Assembly (NCBI RefSeq): GCF_000524195.1
Contig: NW_020170568.1
Span: forward strand, 21,376-85,375
DNA from: Echinococcus granulosus
Lineage: Eukaryota > Platyhelminthes > Cestoda > Cyclophyllidea > Taeniidae
Reading direction: 5' to 3'
DNA length: 64,000 nt
Below the pieces are notes generated by a model. The model was not told the origin of the DNA and made no database searches. It saw only the letters and a program-made list of their open reading frames with translations. Shown piece after piece: positions 36,901-46,648 of this stretch. The stretch's first letter is position 1. Every line of letters begins with the position of its first letter. The position numbers were made by a program, and so were the translations under genes.

Positions 36901-39900
36901 ACAAAACAGCAACACCGCCCAATTAACTCCATTTCTGATTCCAAAAGATGCAAAATGTTTTCTTGACGCCTGTCTTCTATTTGTGAGCATGGCTATCAAA
37001 TATTCCATTTAAGAGGGTCAGTGTTAGGGTCTGACTCAGAATAAAATTAGCCAACACAGCTCAGTTATCTTACCACCCCCTGCACCACCGACACTGCTCA
37101 AAAACCAGAACACGATTATCCTCAGCCTCTGGACCCTCTACACCTGCTTTGAATATTCAAGCTTGACCAATCCATTTGCGTCATTATGCGGTCCATTCAG
37201 TAATCCCAGACTGTTAAAGAATGCATCTCACACATTTGTAACTCCACGATAAAACGATTGGCGCGCCACATCTTTCTGAAACTGGTCGAGGGCATGTTAA
37301 TGGACTCCGACTAACTGTGACCCCAAGTGTCCGTGTCGTTGGTATCTTCCTCTGCGTAGCTTGTCCAACATTTGGAAGGAGGGCTTTGTATTTAAGTGCG
37401 TCATTGCCTCGACGGTCGATGAAATTCGCTTGTAGCTGTCTAAAAATACCCCTCTTATGCTGAAAGGGGAAATTCACGTCTTGACTGTAGAATACTTATT
37501 TGTAGCTTAACATTGAGTGCTTTTAAAGCTAAGGTAGAACCTCTGGCTTGCATTCACACTATTGCGAGCACAGTATTTTCTCTGGGCACTCCATATGTCG
37601 GGGCCCCAAAAAGATCGTACTTGAAACGAACGCAACCATTTCAACCTCGAGGAGAATGAACCACCTAGATAAAGATTGATTCATTGCTAAAAGGAAGTTA
37701 AGCACTTCTTTGTAACGTGTTTGTTCACTTCCTGTTTTGTCATATTGATAACTAAATCGGGGAGCTAGCAAATGAATGAATGAAGTAAAGTGGAATATAG
37801 ACTTAAAATCTGTCTGAGGAATTTCCTCCAGGAAAATTACTAGATCTTCACTAATTGCTCTGTTTTGCTACTTTCTTTCCATTTCACTTAACGATGACCA
37901 TAGCCTATTGCTATTTCCTCTTTTTGGCGGTCAGATACGCCTTGCACTCACGGAGGGATAATATCCAGCGTCTAGTATAGATGTTAAAATAACTGGTACT
38001 GACAGCTCATCCACAAAGTTTTAATCTTAGTACTCCGATTTGTTTGAAGAGAACATGACAGCTCAGCGTGTTAAACAGTAAAAGGTTTGAATGTGACGCC
38101 AATCACCTTGATTTACTTTACTGCAAGGTGCTGACAACGCGGAACTCGTGCTCAGTGGATGGCGTCTTCATTTGCAATAGGAAGGATTCGTTTCTAAAAA
38201 TGAAGCAATTTACTCAAATCAAGGATACTTCTTCTTTGTGTGATATTATCCAAATATGGCAATTTGTAGTGATTTGTATAGCTTAGTTCTACTCAAAAAT
38301 TCTCTCAAGTCTTCAAATTAATTATCTGGCAAAGGAACGAACTTCTCAGAACACCGCTTTCGCGATTGTTGTCAGTGGTTCCCTTATCCGATCAACGCAA
38401 TGAAGAACTCACTAAGGTTCAGAAGGGCATATTTTACTGCATTTGCTCCAGATTAATTGACACAGTTTCCATTTTATAGAGGGCCATTTAATCAATTCGT
38501 TAAAAAATCGTGGTTTTATCTTTTCTACTTGACTAGGAGTAGCTCCTCCCAATGGGCGTAGTGCGGAATTTGAAGATGGTGTGATATGCTTAGCCCGCTC
38601 TATAAGGCTCACAAATTGTTCAAGTAAGAGATATAATTCTAGTAATGGATCTTTTAAGGATCGATGCGTGAAATCGGGTTAAGTCTACTTACATTTAACA
38701 TAAAAAGATAAAACAGGTGGACCACGCTTTTGTCTAATGGGAAACTCGTGAGAGCAATGAAGTAGACGGATCCGGCTTACACACCGTTTACTAACTGATG
38801 GTAAGGAGCATGGAAGTTGATCTATTTACTTTCTATTTATTTCTGTAAATCCAAAGAATACCAACATCAGATTATTTGCTGACCGGATGGCTAGCTGGAT
38901 GACTGACTGATCTATGATAAGAAATGCTTATTTCAACCCAAACCCTGTTAAGAGAACAATCAAACCACTAGTTATCCTCAATCTATCCAATTCCTACCAA
39001 ATCCATTCCACTATTTAGCCAGTGGGAAGAAAGTACTACTAGTATTCTCAAAGGTTGCATATGATCTCATGCTTCATACTGCATGACTTACCCGTAAGGA
39101 ATTTCGTACCTTAGGTAGGCAGAAGAAAGGTGATCAGACAATGTCATGTGTAGTGGAACAGAGGGTTCATGTGGGATATAGGCGGAATTCGTGGCTGGCT
39201 TTTGACTATCGGTGGCAGTGATGATTATTCTGATGTCTAGCTTTTCCAAGTACCTTCAAGTGATTGTTTAACTTTGGATGTTGGAGACCAAGCATGCTTA
39301 TTTAGGTACCTGGTATATCGGTATATTGGTGCAAATGGTGGTTAAAGCGGTTTGTTCTTCTGAAACATATTTGAGCATTTAGAGCTAATATATGAAGAAA
39401 ACGATTGGCAACAAAAGGTGTCTGACTTAATTTTTAGTGTTAGTTATTAAACATTGATTGTCAGCAAGCAAAAGTTTACAATCGACGGTTGGTCACGAGT
39501 CAGTGAGCACTCGGCAATTGGATTGTCGTAGAAGTTTGCGGCGGCGTCAGAAACTACGATGCAACCGACATTAAAATTACTTTCATCATTAAAAACCTAC
39601 GCAATTACGTAATACATAACCATTTGTGTGATGATGCAAAACGACAGCGGTGTTGGAATTGTGGTAATGAAGGACGTCATTGGTGGGAATAGTGCACAGG
39701 GTGGCAATGGTCATGCAGTTGAAAAAACTTCCGTGTTATTGCACTCTCAATGATAACAGGTTGAGATCTTCAAAAGCCTTGTCACGTTATTTCTCCTTTC
39801 TTGGAGATGGTCTACGAAACATCTAAATCCATTTTTTGGTAATCTTCATTAGACGCACCAAGTTCTTTCTCAGAGCTTAACACTCCACTTTTATATCTTT

Positions 39901-40554
39901 CACCACTCTCAGAAATATGCGTCGCGTTTTTAGGTCGCCCGACTGTTCACTTGGTTCTACACACTGGCAATTGCGGTGATTATCACAACATTGCTTTGCT
40001 TTAATGTATATTACCTCGGTTTTGTACAATCGCATCACTTCCGACGACTCCACTACAAGCAATATCAACCACACACCTCACCTTCACAGAATCGATATGT
40101 CTCCATGCCATCTGGCAGGTATGCTGCGCCACAAACTACGCAAAGCTCATCGTCACCCTACTACCAAATACCTCCCGGTCAGGCACAGCAACAGCAAAAT
40201 TTCCGACTGACAGCACCTATTCCAGCCATCTACGAGTATACCGATCGACGTGGATTCGATCTTGGGGACTTTAAGTTTGCTGAACTCTCGGGATTAAGTG
40301 GTTCAATCCCGGAAAGTGATGACAATTCGGAGCATGAAGCTTCCAGTTATCAGCCTGTGCCGCTGCCGAGGAGTGGCAGGCGATATTCACAATCTAAATT
40401 TTACGAGGAACAAAAGGAACAGGAAGGAGAACAAGAACAAGAGCAAGAGCGGCACGAAGAAGAGGGAATAGAGGCAAAACAAGATGAAGAAAAACTGAAA
40501 GCAGATACGAAAGAAGAGGAGTCACAGCACCAGATCTCTGACCATGATATTTAA
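21558..40554 (+). CDS. Prominin (CD133 family) five-pass membrane glycoprotein
   Basis: Nine exons (21558-21974, 26041-26424, 28306-28584, 31090-31525, 32542-32992, 33181-33298, 33367-33648, 36404-36598, 39934-40554) join with matching phases into about 1060 residues. Membrane segments fall near 87-112, 174-199, 467-494, 523-550 and 858-885, with two large extracellular loops of about 267 and 307 residues and many N-glycosylation sequons. This is the prominin plan: Cys-rich turn after TM1 (CNCPCCC), paired Cys in loop 1, a Cys-bearing turn and TM4, V-L-C before NISALL, and F-x-C-S before TM5. Vertebrate prominins are about 850 residues; the extra length here is mainly a cytoplasmic tail of about 175 residues, Q-rich then E-rich. 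Prominins bind cholesterol and organise membrane protrusions, microvilli and cilia. ATG 21558 is taken as the start because an in-frame stop lies at 21534; no classic signal peptide is seen, so a 5' exon may be missing. Confidence 0.92.
21975..26040. other. Prominin intron 1
   Basis: 4066 bp. No other exon is supported. ORFs at 22699-24203 have no recognisable content. Confidence 0.6.
26041..26424 (+). CDS. Prominin exon 2: TM2 and start of loop 1
   Basis: Acceptor TGCTTTAAAG, donor ATG|GTATGT, phase 0 at both ends; residues 140-267. TM2 (LICHVAVFVFTFVLLLVLMV) is followed by sequons NRS and NAS. Confidence 0.88.
28306..28584 (+). CDS. Prominin exon 3: loop 1 helices and Cys pair
   Basis: Acceptor TTTTTTCTCAG, donor CAG|GTATGT, phase 0 at both ends; residues 268-360. 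A helical stretch is followed by two cysteines 15 residues apart (DLKNAC and AALCTSL), as in loop 1 of known prominins. Confidence 0.85.
31090..31525 (+). CDS. Prominin exon 4: end of loop 1 and TM3
   Basis: Acceptor CTTCCCACTTTCTCAG gives phase 0; the donor G|GTGAGT leaves phase 1. Residues 361-505. TM3 is IYAMVYIPITIFLGILLAYL. An earlier AG at 31037 is rejected because its phase does not fit exon 3. Confidence 0.85.
32542..32992 (+). CDS. Prominin exon 5: TM4 and start of loop 2
   Basis: Acceptor ATCTCCTTCAG, donor GAA|GTAAGT; phases 1 and 2. It encodes VCSNRCSL, TM4 (VLFTVFLTVASIFIIIALPT), then TTVLCG and NISALLSTKE. A GTAAGA at 32775 looks like a donor, but the frame stays prominin-like beyond it. 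Confidence 0.85.
33181..33298 (+). CDS. Prominin exon 6: loop 2
   Basis: Acceptor CTATTTCAG, donor CAG|GTAGGA; phase 2 to 0; about 39 residues (SLIPKDLDKIVITAQNLTQY). The following intron is only 68 bp. Confidence 0.8.
33367..33648 (+). CDS. Prominin exon 7: loop 2 helices
   Basis: Acceptor CTACTTCCAG, donor GTG|GTAGGT, phase 0 at both ends; residues 696-789. LPQQNLTSF and long amphipathic helices match the LPxGNLRxxL region of prominin-1. Sequons NLT and NAT. Confidence 0.85.
33649..36403. other. Prominin intron 7
   Basis: 2755 bp, holding the composite repeat at 34.7-35.7 kb. Nothing else is supported. Confidence 0.6.
34735..35725 (+). mobile_element. Composite repeat A-B-C-A, copy in prominin intron
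   Basis: Unit A (34735-34885) is followed by unit B (about 34975-35150: CATCGCAACGC, GACCGCAAT-like, CTGGACCCATTT), a non-matching middle, unit C (about 35400-35520: CTAGCGTCGCTTCAT, then GAGGTCATCAC) and a second, worn unit A (35590-35725). The same order and spacing recur at 48760-49835. Terminal direct repeats around an internal part suggest a small, non-coding LTR-like element, but no primer-binding site or protein was identified. Confidence 0.45.
36404..36598 (+). CDS. Prominin exon 8: end of loop 2
   Basis: Acceptor CTCAACTTTTAG, donor GGG|GTACGT, phase 0 at both ends; residues 790-854. FPCSQLYAASDALLTMVC keeps the Cys pair that precedes TM5. Confidence 0.85.
36599..39933. other. Prominin intron 8
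   Basis: 3335 bp. No exon is supported. A minus-strand ORF at 37214-37477 is open but unrecognised. Confidence 0.5.
39934..40554 (+). CDS. Prominin exon 9: TM5 and long cytoplasmic tail
   Basis: Acceptor GCGTTTTTAG, phase 0; residues 855-1060 to a TAA. TM5 is LFTWFYTLAIAVIITTLLCF. The tail has a Ser/Gln-rich part (PPGQAQQQQN), then a run rich in Glu, Gln and Lys (QEGEQEQEQE), probably disordered or helical. Tyr-containing motifs (YYQIPP, IYEYTD) could be phosphorylation sites. Confidence 0.88.
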   Translation, partial: VARLFTWFYTLAIAVIITTLLCFNVYYLGFVQSHHFRRLHYKQYQPHTSPSQNRYVSMPSGRYAAPQTTQSSSSPYYQIPPGQAQQQQNFRLTAPIPAIYEYTDRRGFDLGDFKFAELSGLSGSIPESDDNSEHEASSYQPVPLPRSGRRYSQSKFYEEQKEQEGEQEQEQERHEEEGIEAKQDEEKLKADTKEEESQHQISDHDI

Positions 40555-40590
40555 TCGGGGATTTTATTTGTACTGCAGTTCTTTTTAATA

Positions 40591-40596
40591 ATTAAA
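40591..40596 (+). terminator. Possible prominin poly(A) signal
   Basis: The ATTAAA variant lies 37 bases after the stop. Overlapping canonical AATAAA motifs occur at 41088-41097, so a longer 3' UTR is equally possible. Confidence 0.3.
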
Positions 40597-43500
40597 TCCG
40601 TTACTCTACTTTCTCTGCTTGATTTATTCTTTACCCGATGTGACCAAGTTGCTATGCAACATGTGACGCATTCAGTTGACTTTCTTTTGTTGCCAAAAAC
40701 CAGTATTTGGTCGGGAATCTTTACGTCCACAATGTCATGATAATCACCGTAGGCACAGAGACTCCCATGTATTCGGTGTCAAGTAGTAAAAAGTTATTTG
40801 GTCAAGTAGAGCCCAGAAATCATTCGATTTGAGAACTGCGCATGTAAAACTCATTTTAAAATTCTACCTTAAAATTAGAAGATTAAATGATCCGTTAACT
40901 GACACACTTGAATGAGATCCGCACAAATGGGTGTTTGGAAAAGGTTCAACTAGAAGACAGGGTCAAAATATCCCATGTTCTCCTTATACTTTTACCATGT
41001 GAGACAGTTGAAGTGGCAGTGCGCAATATACATCGGCATCACTTCAAAATTTACAGTCTAACTTGTCCTAGGGATCCGATTTGGTGAAATAAATAAATAG
41101 ATGTAAGATTTTAATGCTTTCATTCATTGGTGCGGGATTGAGGTTCTTCAACCTTAACTCTCACCTTGTTTCAAATGAATTGTCTGGAGAAAATATGGGG
41201 TTCCAAATTAATCTTCCGACTTGCGGTTATCCATCTTTTTGGTTTGATGCAAATCCCAAAAATGTGTTTTAACTGGTACTGGATGTGGCGATTAGATCGG
41301 AATAGTAAATTCATCTAGAGGCCAGTTTCCAGCCCCTTCCACGTTTCCTTCCACACTTGCATATATTCCACTACTCCATAATCGTTTTATCCCCATTTTC
41401 TTGTCCGTCATCGTCTTTCCAGCAATAATCTTCACCAAGTACGGCTGCATGTTTTATTTCAATCAACTTTGCGTTATTCATCGTTTTGGATAATCCCGCT
41501 TCTCCATGCATCCATTAGCATCATTTACCGACATTTAACGGTGCATAGAAGAGGTGTTGGTAAACCTAGTCTCATCATGCGAGTTATTCCTCTCACGACA
41601 TCACGTGGGCTATTACCTTGGAAAATTGAAGTTGCCTGCGGAACGGGAAAGAAAATTGTGTAAATCCAAAGAAAAAATGTCTCCCGCAGTTGAGGAAATG
41701 TGCTAAACCTTTAAAATTATATGCAATATTTGCTTTACCAGAAAGAGGTACTAAAGAGATAAAACACCCGACTTATAAAGCTAATCCTTTTTCTTTTGGC
41801 CTTATTTTAATTTCCTACTACTCTTTATCGAATCTAACCATACATAAGAAATATTTTTGGGCTTTTGACGGACAGAGAAGCACCAAATCTTCAAATTTTA
41901 CTCAAAATTCAATGTACAGATACTTTATTACCTATTTTGATTTATCTACTTCTCTGCGTGTTTCACCACTGGCTCAAATGCGGAACGTGAGGTAAAGGTA
42001 TTTGCCACTGCTACTACCAATTCTGCTGCCCGTCTCGCATCAGTCTGTTTTGTCAAGCGGTGCCTAATGATGCTTACAAAGTTATTATAGTTTTCTCGAA
42101 ATTCCTCTCCCACCTCCCACTTTAAACTCTCGAATAGAGAAGGTTGGTTAGATGTAGGCACTATGTAGCTTAGAAAAGTGGAATTGTGCAGCCGATTTAA
42201 GCTCTGCGAGAATTTAAGGTTTGTCTCTTCCTTAAGGATTAAAAACGCCTTCTTGTTTATGAGGCTGATCTACCACCAACCGAAAAGCGTATTCAAATAA
42301 GTATGAGTTACCTAGTTCCTCCGTCGTTTTAAGCATTATCCCCATTGCTCCTCCTAGAGCTTGTTTCCTCGCACGCCACTTTTGGTCGACTTCTACCCTT
42401 AGTTACCGTTTCAATCGCCCCCCCCGTATCCAACTGGTGGTGTACCTTTACAAGAATATAATTTATTTCGATGGATCGCTATCGGTTGTACACACCCGCT
42501 ACTGTAGACCAAGTTGTTAATGAAATAATCAGTATCACTTGGAATGCATCTTTGCTTCTAGAGTGGCGGGATTTGCGTCATACTCTGGGGTTAAAGTGAA
42601 TCCGTAACAGAACTGCCCTAGGACTCCTTCATGATAGACTTTAAGCCGGCTTCTCTTAATGTCTCGTCTTTTGTCCTATGTAGAATACGGATGGGTGTTC
42701 GCCAACGTGGATAAAAATTTGTCTGGCAAGAATATACATAAAGATACTCAGGATCAAATAGACTAACTGCTAAATTTTTTTTAAAGCTGAACGATCTTGG
42801 CATAAGCTCCACACAACTTAGTTCTAGGACGGCCTGTTCCTTCTGTCTGGTAATCACCCTACAAATGACCTGTGACGTGGGTCTTTACAAGTCCAAAAGT
42901 TTTACAAAGTGCAGTCCAAGTGGACTGCCACATTTGATACCTTAATTGCTATACACAGAGTCAGGATCCCAGTTTTGACGAATTAACCAAATGAAGAAAC
43001 CAGACGTAACTGTTTCATTAGCTTGGGTGCAGTAGACTTCTGCCTCGGACACTTTTTGAAATAGTCTACGGTTAAAAGTCTGTATCACTTTCCCCTCTGT
43101 AGCTGGTAGTGTCGAAAAATTTCCATGCCTACTTTCTGCCTTAGGAACCCTGTGGGCATAGGCTAAAGCAGGGCAATCGCTGTGAGGTGAGGTCTTTTAG
43201 ATTTGTCTCAAATAACCCAAATCTGGCAGAAAGTGCTCAAATCTAGGGCATCAAAAGCTTATCACTACCATCAGCTCGAGGTGTCTAGCATCTTCTCCTA
43301 CTTGGCCCGATTGGTTACATAAATTAAGACGTATTAGTTGTTCTAATGGACCTGAAGTCACTAGGACAGCAGGTGCTGTGATTTTAATTTTGACTACTCC
43401 TGTTATAAACAATCTTACCACCATGACTGATAACATCTCTCTTGATGATGCTTAGTAGGAGGGTGTGAGGAGCCCTTCGATTGCTGGAGGCCTATCAGGA

Positions 43501-43659
43501 TTAGTGCTTTGCGAATTTTTTTGATTTTTCAAACTTGTGACATTCACAGAAACACCACCGGTTTGTACTATGTCTGGTCTGTGAAGTAATACAGCTTCAT
43601 TATAATGTACATTGTACTATGAAATCATAATGCTGTAAGTTTTTTTGTACCAACCCACC
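40597..43659. other. Intergenic after prominin
   Basis: No gene is called. A minus-strand ORF at 41946-42161 (FESLKWEVGEEF, RRAAELVVAVANTF) looks protein-like and contains a donor-like GTAAGC, but its family is not recognised. Confidence 0.3.
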
Positions 43660-44061
43660 ACTAAGGGGTCTATCTCTGGCTATTTTTGACCTGCCTGATT
43701 ATCTGTTCTCACTATGAGTTAACCGGCTATCAGGTAATGTCTAAAATGTCGGACCGCTAAAGAGTTTGCTTTTGGTAGCACCAATCTCTTTTACCTGCTT
43801 AACGAGTTTGGCGCCCGAGTAAGTAATGATGCATTCCCAACGTTTTTCAAATTATGGTGAGAGCACACCACCCACAGCGATATCGCTAGCGTCGGTGCCC
43901 AGAAAGATTGGAGAGGTATCCGGTCTGACATGAAGTAATACTAGAATTGGTGGGGATTTAATCATTTGCTTCAGACCTTTGATGGCTTCATCGTGCTCTC
44001 TTTTCCATCTGCAATCCATTCTGACCGTTCCTAGTGAAGTATCCGAATGCCCCAAAATCAT
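43660..44061 (-). mobile_element. Decayed Ty3/gypsy pol fragment (RNase H region)
   Basis: The minus frame gives HDEAIKGLKQMI, SPPILVL and LGTDASDIAVGGVLSP, the RNase H start of gypsy-type pol (xAFxxLKxxL, PVL, DTDASDxAxGAVLS). After frame breaks, VRHFRHYLIAG and VRTDNQA follow, matching the F-x-x-Y-L-L-G and RTDHQAL blocks. Stops and shifts show it is dead. No LTRs or integrase were recognised. Confidence 0.65.
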
Positions 44062-45943
44062 TCACAAGTGTCGCATCTGGGAAAATTACCGTCCCGACTT
44101 CTCCTTTGACTAATTTGAATGACCCTGGTAAAACATGCAAGTGCCCTTTTTAAAAACTCAAAATAGAGTCATCCTCAGAAAAACTTCATTGGTTATCTTA
44201 AAGTAATAAATAGTAGTACCAATGAAATTTAGAAAGTCTACAATTAACATGTCCTAATGTCTGGCATTTTAAAAGGTGGGCTTATAATTAAAATGGAATA
44301 AAATACAATAAAGTTATTTATCACCATACCCTATGTAGTCTGTATGTTATTTGATCACAGTTATAAATAATGATGAACTGCAGTACGACGTAGTCTCAAG
44401 GCAATCGGAACATTAATCCTACTTTCTCAAGTAATATGCAGTGTCACATAAATTTCACGTGTGAATTCGGCAATCCATGAGCGGTGCAGAACTGGTTCTA
44501 ATCAATGAAGTGGCTACTTCAGCCACCACACCGCAATGATTGAAGTGCGGGTGTAAAAGCACATTCGTACCAATCTTCTTCCATAGTAGCGCAAAGCCGA
44601 TGAGCATAATACTGCTTTCATCTTGCTAAATCGTCTTATTTACTGGATCATCCAATTCACCGCTTAGCTCAGGTAAGTTCGCGGTACACTTTATTTTGGT
44701 GAACATGAATATCCTCAAGCTTGGTATTTCAGAAATTTGCCATTTTTATGCATATTCTCAAGTTTTCATTCAAACCAAGATCGCACTTTTGTTTTATTAT
44801 GGTGTACATAGTTAAACACTATTCTGGGTAAATGAGGTCATGTTGAAAATTTTTATCTGAAAGTTAATTAACTCAAGTCATTCGGGAGTAAAAAAGGATT
44901 GGTTAGGACCTTAAAATGACCTTAATATGCACCTTTGTTGTTGAACAAAGATAACCTTCATTTAAGCGACGCATCATCTGAGTAAAATTTTTACGGCTAC
45001 ATTTCAACCAGATTTTGACAAAGCTCACATAAAATATCTTGCACACATGGAGATTTGATATTTTTTAAGTATAAATGTCCATAAAGACCCATCCTTAATT
45101 AAAAGGAAGATCGCAAGTGATATCCATAACTTCGGATGTGGCTTCCAAACCTTGCACTCAAGCGCTTGTGTAGGTCAAATACCAAAAATCTCGCTATTTT
45201 GCTTCCAAAACCTCTTGCGATTGAAATTTTCCCTGTGATTAAAGCCCAAAAAAAGAGCCTTAAAGTAACTTGTTTTGATGACTCTCAGAGGGGTATTATA
45301 CTAAAGACTTGAGAAGTCTGAAATAAAATTAACAAATACAGCTTAAGTTTCAAACGCTAACAGACTGAAAGAATAGGCCGATGGCAAGTCGGGCGAAAAT
45401 GATTGTAAAAATTTCAATGTTGCAGGCACCTAATGTAAGGGCCAATGATGGCCATCGTAACATTGAAGTCTGGCTCTAACAGCCTTAGGTACCTTATTGT
45501 GTTTCCGGCATGTTTTCACCTATTAATCATTTCATCCCGACGAATATTTGTGGGCTACATCAACATGCCCCAGTGTTAATTTACAGCAGCGGCAGTATTA
45601 TTCTCTGAGTTAGAATATCTCGATGCCAAGTAGTGCACTCATTGAAACTGACATTTCTCGTGGATGGTATAGCAGGAAATAAAATAGGTCTGTTTCATAC
45701 GTTTAGAGTTTAATGTGGTTGTAACAAGTTCCCTCTATAGAAAGCATGTTCTACAGGATACCTATTCTTTGCATAGACTTCAAATAAAGTATTTCCTTCA
45801 TGCTGAAAACTAAGCTGCTTTAATGTATCTTTATCTTTTTATATGAGTAGTGTAATGTGATTCGTTACCACTTTTCTCTCTCCTAAAACAGGATTCAAAG
45901 GCTTAGTTTTCCTAAATTTTGCCTGATTTCCCTACGTAGGATA
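44062..45943. other. Upstream region of the short prominin-like gene
   Basis: No coding exon is seen. Two acceptor-like sites at 45891 (CTCCTAAAACAG) and 45939 (CCCTACGTAG) just before the next gene suggest a spliced 5' UTR or an upstream coding exon; the frame is open back to 45892. Confidence 0.35.
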
Positions 45944-46612
45944 ATGGAACTCTCCGTGCTGAGCTCTGTCACTGTCATCCTGAATTATGTATTGCAATGC
46001 ATCAACGGCGGTCTACTAAATGTCTTCTTTACTCCTACATATAACCAAACCTCAAAGCAAACGACGTATGAATTTGGCATGAATCAAGATCGTTTGATGA
46101 AATACGTGAAAGGAGTGCTCACGATCTCCGGAAAGGATTTACCCCTTGACGTATTAAAAACCTTTCCTGAAAGCATTGGAGGTGGCGATAAGGGCGTCAA
46201 GGAGGCTCAAGAAAACCCTAATCGAGAGGTTATTTTCATCATTGGACCAGTGGCAGCTGCGATTATTATGCTGATTGCCATTCTCGGACTCGTTTTAATA
46301 AGCTTTTGCACCTACGCCACGAAATGCTGTCATAGTCACAAGAAAAAGAAACCAAAGAGCGGTGATAGAGGGAATAAGTTATCGGCCAAGTCTGCTAAAA
46401 GCTCTGAAGTCGCTGAAGTCCCTGCAGTTGAGGAACACAAAGAAACGCACCAAGATCTTCCATATAAAAGACAATTTGACAATGGTTACGACGGATATCC
46501 CTATTATGGAAACGAAGATTACAAGGATTCAGGAAGTGATTCGGACGACAGTGAAGACGATGATACAACGACTAGCAAGGACGACGACCCGAAGGTTAGT
46601 AAGTGCTGCTGA
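45944..46612 (+). CDS. Short prominin-like single-pass protein
   Basis: One exon, 222 codons from ATG 45944 to TGA. The first 130 residues follow prominin exon 1: a hydrophobic start, NGGLLNVFF (versus NCGFLNDFF), a sequon NQT at 34, a helical stretch (LMKYVKGVL), a membrane segment at about 96-121 and Cys just after it (CTYATKCC). Instead of TM2 it then has a Lys-rich patch (HKKKKPK), a linker, a Tyr/Gly run and an acidic Asp/Ser/Glu tail ending KVSKCC. A poly(A) signal 31 bases past the stop argues for a complete gene. It looks like a partial duplication of prominin, or a retained first exon, that gained a new tail. The ending Cys-Cys could be lipid-modified. A donor-like AAG|GTTAGT at 46595 could allow splicing to further exons, but none was found. 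The start may extend 5' to 45892. Confidence 0.72.
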   Translation: MELSVLSSVTVILNYVLQCINGGLLNVFFTPTYNQTSKQTTYEFGMNQDRLMKYVKGVLTISGKDLPLDVLKTFPESIGGGDKGVKEAQENPNREVIFIIGPVAAAIIMLIAILGLVLISFCTYATKCCHSHKKKKPKSGDRGNKLSAKSAKSSEVAEVPAVEEHKETHQDLPYKRQFDNGYDGYPYYGNEDYKDSGSDSDDSEDDDTTTSKDDDPKVSKCC

Positions 46613-46642
46613 TGAGATGATTTTCCTAGTCTATCATCCATA

Positions 46643-46648
46643 AATAAA
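46643..46648 (+). terminator. Poly(A) signal of the short prominin-like gene
   Basis: A canonical AATAAA lies 31 bases after the TGA at 46610-46612, supporting a gene end here. Confidence 0.6.

Noticed and set aside
37214..37477. 87-codon minus-strand ORF in prominin intron 8
   Set aside because: No recognisable domain and no splice signals that would make it an exon.
41946..42161. Minus-strand ORF with protein-like composition
   Set aside because: No family recognised; possible exon boundaries inside it are only suggestive. It may be a transposon scrap.
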